DNA from: Roseibium sp. Sym1
GTDB lineage: Bacteria > Pseudomonadota > Alphaproteobacteria > Rhizobiales > Stappiaceae
DNA: 64,000 bases
Direction of reading: 5' to 3'
Assembly: GCF_027359675.1 (NCBI RefSeq)
Contig: NZ_CP114786.1
Span: 2,174,501 to 2,238,500, forward strand
The notes under the pieces: model-generated
Database searches by the model: none
Seen by the model: only the letters and a program-made list of their open reading frames with translations
Told to the model about the DNA's origin: nothing
Shown: positions 8,311 to 17,335 of the stretch, in pieces
Numbering within the stretch: the first letter of the stretch is position 1
How the letters are laid out: each line of letters opens with the position of its first letter
Translations under genes and position numbers: made by a program

Positions 8311-9453
8311 TCAGGGCGCAATAACGGGAATTTCCGGCGCGGCGGGCGTGCTCAGGAATTCCGGAGAGCCATCACGGATGACGATGTTTTCCTCATGCAC
8401 CATCATCCGGCCTTCGCCGAGATCGATGCCGGGTTCCAGCGTCAGCACCATCCGTTCCTTCAGGACGGTGTCGTCGAACCCGGTCAGGGACGGGGCTTCG
8501 GTCAATTGCATGCCGAGACCGTGGCCGAGCCGGCCGACATCGCCTTCGCCCTGACCGATCGTTGCCGCCATGGCACGATAGAGATCGGCGCAGGTTCGAC
8601 CCGGCCGGGCAATCTCGGCGGCGGCGTTGACCGCGGCCACCAGGGTTTCATGGGCCCGCTTGACCGTTTCGCCGGCAAAGCCGATGGCGAAGTTGCGGTC
8701 GAAATCGCAGAAATAACCGTCCTTTGTGGCGCCGGTGTCGAGCATCAGCACGTCGCCGGCACGCAAAAGCTGATCGGTCGGTGGGGAAATGACGTCGCCA
8801 TAGCCGCCGGGACCGGCGCCGCCGACCAGGTACGGCACGTCGTCGGCGCCTTTTTCGAGAAGCTCGATCCGGAAGGCGCGAAAGGCATCCTTGAGCGTCT
8901 GTCCTTCACGGAACAGGGCCGGTGCGGCGGCGAAACCGTCGGAACCGATCCGGCAGATTGCACGCAGCTTGTCGAGTTCCAGCTCCGATTTCACCTGTCT
9001 CAGGGCCTGGACGAGACCGGTGGCATTGACAAATTCGGCGCCGGGAAGGCGTTCCCGGAGCGACCAGAAGTCCTCAAGCGGCATGCGCAGCGAACTTTCC
9101 CGGCCCATGGGCATGCCGATCCGGGGATAGTCCTCAAGGAGCCCGGCGAGCAGCGCGATGCCGTCATCCACCGGATGCGGCGCGGAGAAGGTGCGGATGT
9201 CGTCCAGCCAGGTGGCGGACATCAGGTGGGCGCCGATCTGCGGGATCACCGCGACCGGCTTGCCGCTTTTCGGCACGACCAGGAACCAGGGCCGGGTCGG
9301 GCTCTGCCAGAACAGGGTCCGGAACCCGGAAAAGTAGCGGACGTCCGCTTCCGTGGTGAAAAACAGCGCATCCAGGCCTGCCTGCCGCATGGCCGCCTGG
9401 GCGCGCTCTGTTCTCTGCGCGAATTCGCTCTCCGGGAAATCCGGCTCAGCCAT
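8311..9453 (-). CDS. M24-family metallohydrolase (Xaa-Pro peptidase-like)
   Basis: The 380-residue protein has the two-domain creatinase/prolidase layout: an N-terminal creatinase-like domain (about 1-150) and a C-terminal pita-bread catalytic domain. All five metal ligands are visible: Asp239 and Asp250 (MLDTGATKDGYFCDFD), His311 (GHGLG), Glu340 (LTLEPG) and Glu354 (HEEN). It should therefore be an active dinuclear-metal enzyme cleaving an Xaa-Pro or similar amide. It overlaps the upstream PLP lyase gene by 8 bases. M24 enzymes also include the ectoine hydrolase DoeA/EutD, but the N-terminus does not look like DoeA. Cytosolic. Confidence 0.85.
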   Translation of the reverse strand: MAEPDFPESEFAQRTERAQAAMRQAGLDALFFTTEADVRYFSGFRTLFWQSPTRPWFLVVPKSGKPVAVIPQIGAHLMSATWLDDIRTFSAPHPVDDGIALLAGLLEDYPRIGMPMGRESSLRMPLEDFWSLRERLPGAEFVNATGLVQALRQVKSELELDKLRAICRIGSDGFAAAPALFREGQTLKDAFRAFRIELLEKGADDVPYLVGGAGPGGYGDVISPPTDQLLRAGDVLMLDTGATKDGYFCDFDRNFAIGFAGETVKRAHETLVAAVNAAAEIARPGRTCADLYRAMAATIGQGEGDVGRLGHGLGMQLTEAPSLTGFDDTVLKERMVLTLEPGIDLGEGRMMVHEENIVIRDGSPEFLSTPAAPEIPVIAP

Positions 9454-10528
9454 CTTCCGGCCCTTCCGACAGGTAACACAGCACCCGGGAATTCCCGGTC
9501 AGCTTGAGGGCGTCACGCAAGGCACCCGCATGGTGAAGGACGGCGATGCCGGCGGCTCCCGACGCGGTGGTCGCAAGGCCGTACCCGGCCAGCCACGCGA
9601 CGGTATCGGCGGCTTCCGCGTCTGAAATGGTGACGAAGTCATCGGCTTCCCGCGCCAGGTATTTCAGTGCCAGGTGGGATGGCTCCTTGCAGTCAAGGCG
9701 GCCCATGATCGAGACCGGCCCCGGCGCGGTGACCGGGCGGCCCGCTTCGATGCTGGCGTTCAGCGCGGGGGCATGCTCCGGTTCGACAACGACAATGGTG
9801 ACATCGCGGCCGCAGGTGGCGCGGGCGCTGACGGCGCAGGCCGCGGCGAGGCCGCCGACACCGGCCTGCAGGAAGACATGGGTCGGCGGCGCGGGGATCT
9901 GCCGGGCAATCTCGTTGCCCATGATCAGGTAGCCTTCCATCACGTCCCGTCCTGCATCGGTCATGCCCGGCCAGGTGCTGTCGGGCAGCAGGATCCAGCC
10001 TTCTTCGGCCGCCTGCTTCCGGGCGGCTTCCATGCTGTCTTCATAGGTCGCCCCGGCGCGAACCACCTGCGCTCCCTTGTGCCGAAGCCGCACTGCAAAG
10101 GCTTCGGGCACGGTTTCGGAAACGAAGACCACCGCCTTCGCGCCGTAGAGCGGTGCGCCGGCTGCCAGGGACAAACCGTGATTGCCGGCGCTGGCGCAGG
10201 CGAAGGTCTCGCCCTCCAGGGCCGTTTCGAGGTTCGTCGCCTCACCGTCGCGCAGTCTTTGCCCGGCCCGCTTGGCGATCGCGTAGGCGGCGCCCAGCGC
10301 CTTGAAGCTGCCGAGGCCCATACGGTCGCGCTCGTCCTTGATGAAGAGCGCACCGACACCGAGTTCCCCGGCGAGGCCGGGCAGGTCGAGCAGCGGCGTC
10401 GGCCGCTTGTCCGCGCTTTTTTCCAGAAAGGCGTCGGCCATCTCCGGTGTTTGCGAAACCGCGCCCTCCGCCAGGTCTGCAGCATCGGGAAGACCCTTGC
10501 CCAGCCAGGAATTTTTCAACGCCTCCAT
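9446..10528 (-). CDS. diaminopropionate ammonia-lyase-like PLP enzyme
   Basis: A fold-type II PLP enzyme of 360 residues. Lys76 in GSFKALGAAYAI is the predicted Schiff-base lysine, SAGNHGLSLA is the substrate loop and QAGVGGLAAA the phosphate-binding loop, a form typical of 2,3-diaminopropionate ammonia-lyase instead of threonine dehydratase. The N-terminal PTPLLDLPGLAGELGVG also fits that branch. The start at 10528 is chosen over 10678 because GGGGG lies 5 bases upstream and the extra residues look non-coding. First gene of a three-gene operon with an M24 hydrolase and a racemase-like enzyme. Substrate uncertain. Confidence 0.75.
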   Translation of the reverse strand: MEALKNSWLGKGLPDAADLAEGAVSQTPEMADAFLEKSADKRPTPLLDLPGLAGELGVGALFIKDERDRMGLGSFKALGAAYAIAKRAGQRLRDGEATNLETALEGETFACASAGNHGLSLAAGAPLYGAKAVVFVSETVPEAFAVRLRHKGAQVVRAGATYEDSMEAARKQAAEEGWILLPDSTWPGMTDAGRDVMEGYLIMGNEIARQIPAPPTHVFLQAGVGGLAAACAVSARATCGRDVTIVVVEPEHAPALNASIEAGRPVTAPGPVSIMGRLDCKEPSHLALKYLAREADDFVTISDAEAADTVAWLAGYGLATTASGAAGIAVLHHAGALRDALKLTGNSRVLCYLSEGPEDG

Positions 10529-10732
10529 GCGGCCCCCGTTGCTTGCCGTCCGGGTGTAGGTCAGCAGCCGAAGCGACGAATGACAAGCCCTGCTTTTCGG
10601 AATGACGGTTTCAGACCAGAACATTGTCGTGCGGGGGAGGCAAAATGCGTCTGCCGGTGCGCGAAAGCGCCTTGTCACATCAACGCTGGCGAGGGGATCG
10701 ACACGGGGGCCGGGCGAAGCCTGCGTGACGAC

Positions 10733-10764
10733 AAAAAAAAGCCACCCGGGTGTATCCGGGTGGC
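10733..10764 (-). terminator. rho-independent terminator of the efflux pump gene
   Basis: Read on the minus strand, a perfect 9-bp stem (GCCACCCGG with CCGGGTGGC), a 6-base loop and then eight T residues follow the stop of the MFS gene by about 20 bases. Confidence 0.9.
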
Positions 10765-10783
10765 CAATTCGAACCTCAATGCC

Positions 10784-11983
10784 TCAGGTCGCGGTTCTGC
10801 CGCGGGCCTGAGGCCGCAGGACCAGAAGCGCCAGCACCAGGGCGATCAGGGCGCAGGCCGTGACGGCACCGGTCAATGGAAGCGCCGTCCGGTCGAAGAA
10901 CGGGCTGCAGGCAAAGATCATCACGCCGCCGGCAACCATCTGGAAGGTGCCGCCAAGGGAAGAGGCCATGCCGGCGTGTTCGCCATGTTCCTCAAGGGCC
11001 ATCACCATGACAGGGGCAATCACCTGGCCGAGACAGGAATTGCCGACGAAGAACAACGCCATCAGCACCGGCAGATCGTCTATTCCGCTCCAGACCAGAA
11101 AGGTCAGCAGGGACGTCGAGGCGGCGAATCCGCAGACCGCCAGCAAGGCGACCCGGCCCATGCCAAAGCGCTGGCCGAGAGGCGCCGCGAACTGGGAAGA
11201 GGCGAAGAAGCCGACCGCATTCAACGCGAAAACAAGGCTGAAGCCGGTCGGGGTCAGGCCGTATTGCGTCATGTAGACAAGCGGAGCCGCGGCGAGAAAG
11301 ACGAAAAAGCTTCCCAGTGAAAACCCGCCGATCAGCGTCAGGCCCATGAATTTCGGGTCGCGGAGCAGGTAGATTGCGCTGCGGGTCATGGCGACAAGAT
11401 CAATGCGGGCACGGCGGTCCGGCGGCAGCGTTTCCGGCAGAAGCAGCGCCATCTGCGCCACGGCGGCCAGGGCAATGATGCCGAGAACGACGAAGATCAA
11501 CCGCCAGCTGCCGAACTGGATGATCAGGCTGCCTGTCAGCGGTGCCAGCATCGGCGAGACGCTGAAGACGAGCATGATCAGGGCCATCAGCCGGGTCGCT
11601 TCCGTGCCGGTATGAAGGTCGCGCACGACCGCCCGCACGATCACCATCGGCGCGGCCGCGCCGAGTGCCTGGACAAAGCGTCCCAGGGTGAGCGCCGATA
11701 CATCGGATGCCGTCGCGCACAGGAAGGATCCGGTGATGAAAACGATCAGGCCGAGGAAAACGGGGGGCTTGCGCCCGAACCTGTCCGCCAGCGGTCCGTA
11801 GACCAGCTGTGCGATGCCGAAAGCGATGAAATAGACCGTGAACGTCATGTGCACCGCGGCGTCATCCGTCTGGAGATCCCGGACGATTTCAGCCATGGCG
11901 GGCAGATAAAGGTCGATTGCAAAAGGGCCGACAGCGGCCAACAGCCCCAGCACGACGGCGGAGCGCACGTATCCGATCTGCAT
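10784..11983 (-). CDS. Bcr/CflA-family drug efflux MFS transporter
   Basis: A 399-residue, twelve-helix major facilitator protein of the inner membrane. It begins with FAIDLYLPAM in helix 1 and carries the loop 2-3 motif GPLADRFGRKP, both hallmarks of the Bcr/CflA group (bicyclomycin, chloramphenicol, sulfonamide efflux by proton antiport). The length is standard. It has its own terminator and is flanked on the upstream side by a divergent secreted phosphoesterase-like gene. The substrate cannot be predicted. Confidence 0.9.
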   Translation of the reverse strand: MQIGYVRSAVVLGLLAAVGPFAIDLYLPAMAEIVRDLQTDDAAVHMTFTVYFIAFGIAQLVYGPLADRFGRKPPVFLGLIVFITGSFLCATASDVSALTLGRFVQALGAAAPMVIVRAVVRDLHTGTEATRLMALIMLVFSVSPMLAPLTGSLIIQFGSWRLIFVVLGIIALAAVAQMALLLPETLPPDRRARIDLVAMTRSAIYLLRDPKFMGLTLIGGFSLGSFFVFLAAAPLVYMTQYGLTPTGFSLVFALNAVGFFASSQFAAPLGQRFGMGRVALLAVCGFAASTSLLTFLVWSGIDDLPVLMALFFVGNSCLGQVIAPVMVMALEEHGEHAGMASSLGGTFQMVAGGVMIFACSPFFDRTALPLTGAVTACALIALVLALLVLRPQARGRTAT

Positions 11984-12129
11984 GAGATTTCCAATAAAAA
12001 AAGCGCCAGAGGCGCGAAGGTGAAGACGTGTAGGGTAAAGCGCTGCAGCGAGCGTGTCCAGATCACTTACAGGTGGGAATTGTCGGCCCGGATTTCAAGT
12101 GCCGAGGGCGCGCATCGGGACTGTGGGCA

Positions 12130-12169
12130 TGTCATGAAAGCTTCATGCAAGTGTCACCGATATGGCAAG
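12130..12169 (+). promoter_or_regulatory. candidate PHO box (PhoB operator)
   Basis: Four 7-base units, TGTCATG, CTTCATG, TGTCACC and TGGCAAG, repeat with an exact 11-base period starting at 12130, 12141, 12152 and 12163. PhoB sites are 7-base CTGTCAT-like direct repeats spaced by 4 bases, so the layout fits. The last strong unit ends 66 bases before the start of a secreted esterase/phytase-like gene, which is a sensible PhoB target. Confidence 0.65.
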
Positions 12170-12223
12170 GACGCCCACTAGCTTGCCGCCACCTTCAACC
12201 CAATTCATATGGGAGCTAGTGCA

Positions 12224-14437
12224 ATGGCGAACCTTCGCGGGCGTTTTTTGAAAGGCGTCAGCCTTGCCGTTCTGTTCGGTCTCGGGGCCGTGCCGGCGGC
12301 GCATGCCGAGTATTTCGAGCGTATCAATTCCTATCCGGTCTACAAGACCCTGCCGGAAGGCGCCGACAAGGCGACCGAGACCGTCGCGGAGATCATCTAC
12401 GCTTCCAAGGACGGCCGCACATTGGCCTTCACCGACAGCCCGGGTGAAGCCATCGTCTTCGTCAATGCGGCCAATCCGCTGAACATCCAGCCAATGGCCC
12501 GCGTCGCGCTCGGCGGCGAGCCGACCTCCGTCGCCGTTGGTGACAAGGCCGCCTATGCCGGCGTCAACACGTCCGATGACTTTATCAATGCGTCCGGCCA
12601 CCTGGCCGTGATCGCGCTTGATGGCATGGGCATCACCGCGACCTGCGACGCCAAGGGCCAGCCGGACAGCGTTGCCATTTCCCCGGACGGCAAGTTCCTG
12701 GCCATTGCGATCGAGAACGAGCGCGACGAAGACCTCAATGACGGTGTCATCCCGCAGATGCCGGCGGGTCACCTGGCCATCTTCGATCTCGATGAAAACG
12801 GCGCTCCGACCAACTGCGACGCGGTGCGCATCGTCGACATGACCGGCCTGGCCGAGGTCGCTCCCACCGATCCGGAGCCGGAGTTCGTTTCCATCAACTC
12901 GAAGAACCAGGCCGTCGTTACCCTGCAGGAAAACAATCATATCGCGATTGTCGATCTTGCCTCGGGCGACGTGGTTGCCAGTTTCTCCGCAGGCACCGCG
13001 ACCGCGGAAAATGTTCCGGTGAAAAAGGCGCGCATGAGCGATGCCTCCGGATCCACCGAAAATGTCCGCCGCGAACCGGATGCGGTTGCCTGGATCGATG
13101 ACGAGCGGTTCGTCACCGCAAACGAAGGCGACTATGAAGGCGGGTCCCGCGGCTTCACGATCTGGACTGCCGAGGGCGATGTGCTGTTCGACAGCGGCAA
13201 CCAGATGGAACATCTGGGCATGTCCCATGGCCATTACCCGGCCAAGCGCGCCCACAAGAAAGGCACCGAGCCGGAAGGTGTTGCCGTGGGCGAATTCGGC
13301 GGCGAGACCCTGATCTTCGTCAATTCCGAGCGCGGCAACTTCGTTGCCGTCTACAAGGATACCGGCGGTGAGCCGGAATTCGTCCAGCTTCTGCCGACCC
13401 ATGTCGGTCCGGAAGGTCTTCTGGCGATCCCGAACCGCGATCTCTTCGCCGTTGCCAACGAAGTCGACGAGGACGGCGTACGCGCGCATGTCTCGCTCTA
13501 CCAGTATGGCGCGGACACGCCGTCCTATCCGTCCATCGTCTCGATTACCGACCCGGAAAAGGGCGCGCCGATCGGCTGGGGCGCCCTGTCGGCCCTGGCC
13601 GCGGATCCTACCGACGCCAACAGGCTCTATGCGGTCAGCGACAGCTTCTATGACGATGCCCGCATCTACACGTTGGACATCTCCTCGAAGCCGGCGAAGA
13701 TCAGCTCCTACGTGACCGTCACCGGGTTCAACCAGTCCAAGCTGGACCTGGAAGGCATTTCCGTTGCCAGGGACGGCGGCTTCTGGCTTGCGTCCGAAGG
13801 TCATCCGGAAAACGACCGCCGTCACCTGCTGCTGAAGGTCGGCACCGACGGTGCGGTCCAGGAAGAAATCACGCTGCCGCAGTCGCTGATCGACCAGGCG
13901 CAGCGTTTCTCCTTCGAAGGCGTGGCCGAATTCGAGATGGATGGCCAGACGCTTGTGGCCGTTGCCGTTCAGCGTGAATGGAAGGACGACCCGAAAGGCA
14001 TGACCAAGCTGGCCATTTACAATCCGGCCGAGAAATCATGGGGCTTTGTCCATTACCCGCTCGATGCGCCGAAAAGTGCTGCCGGCGGCTGGGTCGGCCT
14101 GTCGGAAATCGTTTCGCTCGGCAAAGGCAGGTTCGCCATCCTGGAGCGTGACAACAAGGGTGGTGAAGACGCCGCGATCAAGCAGATCACCACCGTTTCG
14201 CTGGAAGGGGTAACCCCGGCAGCCCATGGCGAGGAGCTTCCGGTCCTGGAAAAGGCCTTCAAGGTGGACCTCCTGCCGGCGATGGCGAAAGGCAAGGGCT
14301 GGGTCCTGGACAAGCCGGAAGGCCTGACCATCACCGCCGACGGCCGCCTGATCCTGGTGACCGACAATGACGGTGTCGACGACGCGCCGGGCGAAACCCA
14401 GCTGATCGATCTCGGCCCGGCCTCGCGCCTGAACTAG
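12224..14437 (+). CDS. secreted esterase-like phytase-family protein with beta-propeller
   Basis: The 737-residue protein has a clear signal peptide (GVSLAVLFGLGAVPAAHA, cleaved before EYFERIN). The first half carries propeller-like repeats (DKAAYAG, PDSVAISPDGKFLAIA, GHLAIFDLDENG, NHIAIVDLASGDVVA). The second half matches the esterase-like activity of phytase domain (LDLEGISVARDGGFWLASEG, RFSFEGVAEF, DKPEGLTITADGRLILVTDN). It should act in the periplasm or outside the cell, perhaps releasing phosphate from organic esters. The start at 12224 is preferred over 12209 because GGAG then lies 8 bases upstream. A PHO-box-like repeat just upstream supports phosphate control. An imperfect GACCCGGC hairpin follows near 14473-14500. 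Confidence 0.8.
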   Translation: MANLRGRFLKGVSLAVLFGLGAVPAAHAEYFERINSYPVYKTLPEGADKATETVAEIIYASKDGRTLAFTDSPGEAIVFVNAANPLNIQPMARVALGGEPTSVAVGDKAAYAGVNTSDDFINASGHLAVIALDGMGITATCDAKGQPDSVAISPDGKFLAIAIENERDEDLNDGVIPQMPAGHLAIFDLDENGAPTNCDAVRIVDMTGLAEVAPTDPEPEFVSINSKNQAVVTLQENNHIAIVDLASGDVVASFSAGTATAENVPVKKARMSDASGSTENVRREPDAVAWIDDERFVTANEGDYEGGSRGFTIWTAEGDVLFDSGNQMEHLGMSHGHYPAKRAHKKGTEPEGVAVGEFGGETLIFVNSERGNFVAVYKDTGGEPEFVQLLPTHVGPEGLLAIPNRDLFAVANEVDEDGVRAHVSLYQYGADTPSYPSIVSITDPEKGAPIGWGALSALAADPTDANRLYAVSDSFYDDARIYTLDISSKPAKISSYVTVTGFNQSKLDLEGISVARDGGFWLASEGHPENDRRHLLLKVGTDGAVQEEITLPQSLIDQAQRFSFEGVAEFEMDGQTLVAVAVQREWKDDPKGMTKLAIYNPAEKSWGFVHYPLDAPKSAAGGWVGLSEIVSLGKGRFAILERDNKGGEDAAIKQITTVSLEGVTPAAHGEELPVLEKAFKVDLLPAMAKGKGWVLDKPEGLTITADGRLILVTDNDGVDDAPGETQLIDLGPASRLN

Positions 14438-14545
14438 AACCACGGTTTCCGGTCTCCCAAGACCTGACCAAGGACCCGGCAGCCTCTGGCCGCCGGGTCT
14501 GTTGCTTGCGGAGCAGCGTGTTGACGCCAGCCCGCGTCCGTCTTC

Positions 14546-16177
14546 TCACCGGGGCGTCCTGTAGAGATTCTTCGAATACCAGTTCTGCTGGGCGTTCCTG
14601 ACCGGCCAGTTTTCGACATTGCTTTTCAGCAGGTAGGACCCGGAATAGTCATAGACGGGAATGACCGGCACATCGTCGGCGAGAATTTTCTCGATCTCCG
14701 TATAGAGCGGGCCGGCCTCCGGAGCTGTTCGGGCCTGTTTCAGGAGCCTGGAGACATCGGGGTTGGCGTATTTTCCGTCATTGTATCCACTGTCTTCGCC
14801 GAGCAGGTCGAGGAAGGTCGACGCCTCGTTGTAATCGCCGCACCATGCTCCGCGCGCCATGTGGAAGTCCTGCCGGGAGCGTACTTTCAAAAAGTCGTTC
14901 CATTCGAGTTCGCCGATCCGGGCTTCGACGCCGAGTTTGGTCTGCCACATCCGCGCGATCGCTTCGGCGATTTTCTTGTGGGCGGACGAGGAATTGTAGA
15001 GATAGTTGAAGGCAAGAGGCTCACCGCCCGTGCCGTACCCTGCTTCCGCGATCAACGTTCTGGCCTTGTTGTCCCGTTCCGTCTGGCTGAGGACGGCCAA
15101 TTCGGTCTCGGGCGGATCGAACCCTGCAACTTCGGTCGGGGTGAAGGAATAGGCTTCTCTCTGGCCGCCGGCCAGAATCTCGTCGGTGATGACACGCCGG
15201 TCGATCGCGAGCGAAAGCGCCTGCCGCACACGCCTGTCCTGCAAGGCCTCCGGCGCACTGGCCGACATGTTGAAGACGAGGTAATAGTTGCAAAGACGCG
15301 GAAAACTGACCGTTTCGTCGGGATAGTTCTGCCGTATCCGCTCGTAAAAGCCGGCGGGAACGTCCGTGCGGTCGACCTCACCCGCCAGAAACAGCGTCAC
15401 ACCCTCGTTTTCGTCCGGGACGACGCGGGCCACGACCCGGTCCAAGATGGTTTCGGCACTGTCCCAGTAAAGCGGGTTGCGCACGCGTACGGACCGGGCG
15501 TCCGTCTCGTGAGATTCGAGCGTATACGCGCCGTTGGAGACGATGTTTTCCGGATGTGTCCAGGCCGCGCCGAAGGTTTCCACCGCTTCGCGCGGGACCG
15601 GAAATGTCACGGTGTGCACGGTCATTTGCGGAAAGTAGGGCAGCGGCGTTGAAAGGCGGACCTCAAGCGTGTGGTCGTCCACTGCAGTCACGCCCAGGGC
15701 CTCGACAGGTTTTTGGCCGGAGGTGATTGCGTCGACGTTTTCCAACGACATCAGTTCGATGAACCACTGGTAAGGGGCATTCGTGGCCGGGTCTGCCGCA
15801 CGGCGCCAGGCATAGACAAAATCCTGTGCCGTGACCGGATCGCCGTTGGACCATCTGGCCGTATCACGCAATCGGAACCGGTAGGTTCTTTTGTCGCCGG
15901 AAAGGTCGTAGCCGGTCGCGACCCCCGGGACCAGGTCGCCGTTTTCATCCTGGTTGAACAGTCCTTCGAAGAGATCGCGGATGATGTCGCGGCCGGCGAC
16001 GTCCGAGGCCAATTGCGGGTCCAGCGATGTTGGTTCCGACGGAATCCGGTAAGTGAATGTCTGGTTGTCGGCGAGCGGTTCACCTGTTGCCGGATGACTG
16101 CCTGTCGCGGCAGCAACCCCGGACAACAGTCCAGTCCAGACGAGGGACAGGAGCGCAATTCGGAGAACAGTCTTCAT
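14546..16177 (-). CDS. peptide ABC transporter substrate-binding protein (OppA/MppA-like)
   Basis: This 543-residue protein has a signal peptide (VLRIALLSLVWTGLLSGVAAA) and the SBP_bac_5 domain. Family signatures include SEPTSLDPQLASDVAG, WSNGDPVTAQDFVYAWRRA, the SNGAYTL strand and DRRVRQALSLAIDR. This is the OppA/MppA type that binds oligopeptides in the periplasm. The start at 16177 is chosen because AAGG lies 8 bases before it and it gives a clean signal peptide; an upstream ATG would add 11 residues. No permease or ATPase genes are adjacent, so it is an orphan that must use a transporter encoded elsewhere. Confidence 0.9.
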   Translation of the reverse strand: MKTVLRIALLSLVWTGLLSGVAAATGSHPATGEPLADNQTFTYRIPSEPTSLDPQLASDVAGRDIIRDLFEGLFNQDENGDLVPGVATGYDLSGDKRTYRFRLRDTARWSNGDPVTAQDFVYAWRRAADPATNAPYQWFIELMSLENVDAITSGQKPVEALGVTAVDDHTLEVRLSTPLPYFPQMTVHTVTFPVPREAVETFGAAWTHPENIVSNGAYTLESHETDARSVRVRNPLYWDSAETILDRVVARVVPDENEGVTLFLAGEVDRTDVPAGFYERIRQNYPDETVSFPRLCNYYLVFNMSASAPEALQDRRVRQALSLAIDRRVITDEILAGGQREAYSFTPTEVAGFDPPETELAVLSQTERDNKARTLIAEAGYGTGGEPLAFNYLYNSSSAHKKIAEAIARMWQTKLGVEARIGELEWNDFLKVRSRQDFHMARGAWCGDYNEASTFLDLLGEDSGYNDGKYANPDVSRLLKQARTAPEAGPLYTEIEKILADDVPVIPVYDYSGSYLLKSNVENWPVRNAQQNWYSKNLYRTPR

Positions 16178-16361
16178 CACGATCGCCTTGTGCCGAAGGA
16201 TGTCCGTCACAGGATCGCGCGTATCCCCGGGAAGATCAAGGAATGCGGACAGCTGCGTGTTGGCTCCACCCGGGCAGAGCCCAGCCAGGTGGTGGGACCG
16301 CTCGAAGGGCTTCCCGGCCGGGTCTTCCGAAACGAGAACGTCTTTCCGGCGTCAAATTCAC

Positions 16362-16859
16362 CTATCGTGTCCTGAAATTCGGCAGTCTCGCCAGGTGCCG
16401 GAGCGCCGCGAGGCCGTGCAACCCGACAAGGCCCGCCAGCAGGAACGCAGCGGCATGGTGGAGGGTGCGGGGCGGCAGGTCCTGGAACGGCACCAGGCCT
16501 GCCAGCGTGCCCCCGGCGATGGCGCTGTATGCGCCTGAAAGGATCATCATGCCTGCACCGCTCACCAGCAGCAGCAAGGGAACCAGGCGCAAGAGGATGT
16601 GCACAGACCCTGACAGGTTTGCCTGCAGGCGCGTAGGTGTCTCGAAGACGGGCGGCGGTGCACCCAGCGTCAGCCAGAGCAGGACCCTGATCAGCGAAAG
16701 CAGCCCTGCGGCGGCGCCGAAGGCGAGATGGACCTGCAGCAGCGTGACGGAATAGCTGCCGGGCCGGGTGAGCAGGTAGCCGCTGGCGAGCGCGGCCAGG
16801 GCCAGCGCCGCGATCAGCCAGTGCAGGGCGCGGCCTGCGGGGCGGTACCGAACAGCCAT
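16362..16859 (-). CDS. cytochrome b561-family membrane protein
   Basis: A 165-residue protein with four predicted membrane helices (about 11-30, 39-65, 86-110, 133-155). Histidines suited to bind two b hemes are seen at RALHWLIAA, LLQVHLAFG, GSVHILLRL and RTLHHAAAFLLAGLVGLHGL. The size and the opening RYRPAGRALHWL are typical of bacterial cytochrome b561/YodB proteins, which pass electrons in the inner membrane. Its ATG overlaps by one base the stop of the upstream monooxygenase-like gene (TAATG), so the two are translated together. Confidence 0.85.
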   Translation of the reverse strand: MAVRYRPAGRALHWLIAALALAALASGYLLTRPGSYSVTLLQVHLAFGAAAGLLSLIRVLLWLTLGAPPPVFETPTRLQANLSGSVHILLRLVPLLLLVSGAGMMILSGAYSAIAGGTLAGLVPFQDLPPRTLHHAAAFLLAGLVGLHGLAALRHLARLPNFRTR

Positions 16860-17188
16860 TAGTTATCCTCCCCATCCGTGCGGATCACCCGGTAAAGGCC
16901 CGCGTGAAAGACAGTGCCGCGCATCTCTCCGGCGAGGTCGCTCTGCTGCATTTTCCTCATGGCCGCGCGGAACGCTTCGGGGCTCTGCCACCTGGCCACA
17001 TTGATCAGCTGGAATCTTGTCTCAGGGGAGAGCGCGCGGTGCAGTCGGGTTGAACGGAAACCGGGCTGCTCCTTCAGAAAATCCCGGGCTTTTTCCCAGA
17101 ACGCGATGGTCCGGTCGATTTCGCCTGCAGGCACTTCGAAGGCATTGATCAGCGTGACGGGCTCAGTGGTGACTGTTTCGGTTGCCAT
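16859..17188 (-). CDS. antibiotic biosynthesis monooxygenase (ABM)-family protein
   Basis: A 109-residue, single-domain dimeric alpha/beta-barrel protein. Typical ABM phrases are VTLINAFEVPAGEIDRTIAFW, FLKEQPGFRSTRLHRAL and INVARWQSPEAFRAAM. Family members oxygenate aromatic substrates or heme without cofactors; some are only stress-linked. The start at 17188 has an excellent AGGAGG 7 bases upstream; an upstream extension to 17290 would add a hydrophobic stretch but has no such site and would run into the operator. It is first in a two-gene unit with cytochrome b561 and divergent from a MarR gene. Confidence 0.8.
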   Translation of the reverse strand: MATETVTTEPVTLINAFEVPAGEIDRTIAFWEKARDFLKEQPGFRSTRLHRALSPETRFQLINVARWQSPEAFRAAMRKMQQSDLAGEMRGTVFHAGLYRVIRTDGEDN

Positions 17189-17281
17189 GACGGGACCTCC
17201 TGTGGCGGTGATGAAAAGGACGGCGGCAATCAGCCGGAAGAGTCCTCGGGTCGTTGATGTCGGCACGATGCTCTCGCATAA

Positions 17282-17322
17282 ATATAGCAAGCTATATAAT
17301 ATTATATAGTGCGCTATCTATC
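17282..17322. promoter_or_regulatory. overlapping palindromes between divergent marR and ABM genes
   Basis: ATATAGC-AA-GCTATAT is a perfect palindrome at 17282-17297. It overlaps an 18-bp perfect palindrome (CTATATAATATTATATAG) at 17292-17309. A third, imperfect one around TAGTGCGCTA follows at about 17306-17318. The array fills the space between the two start codons, the usual place for MarR self-regulation and control of the divergent genes. Confidence 0.7.
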
Positions 17323-17335
17323 GTATATGCAAGGC

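Noticed and set aside
7550..10528. complete ectoine degradation operon
   Set aside because: The M24 and PLP proteins do not match DoeA/EutD and EutB in their characteristic regions, and no cyclodeaminase, deacetylase or ectoine transporter gene is present.
12143..13825. 560-codon minus-strand frame
   Set aside because: Antisense to the secreted phytase-like gene; Gly/Arg/Asp/Val-rich translation without domains and no ribosome site.
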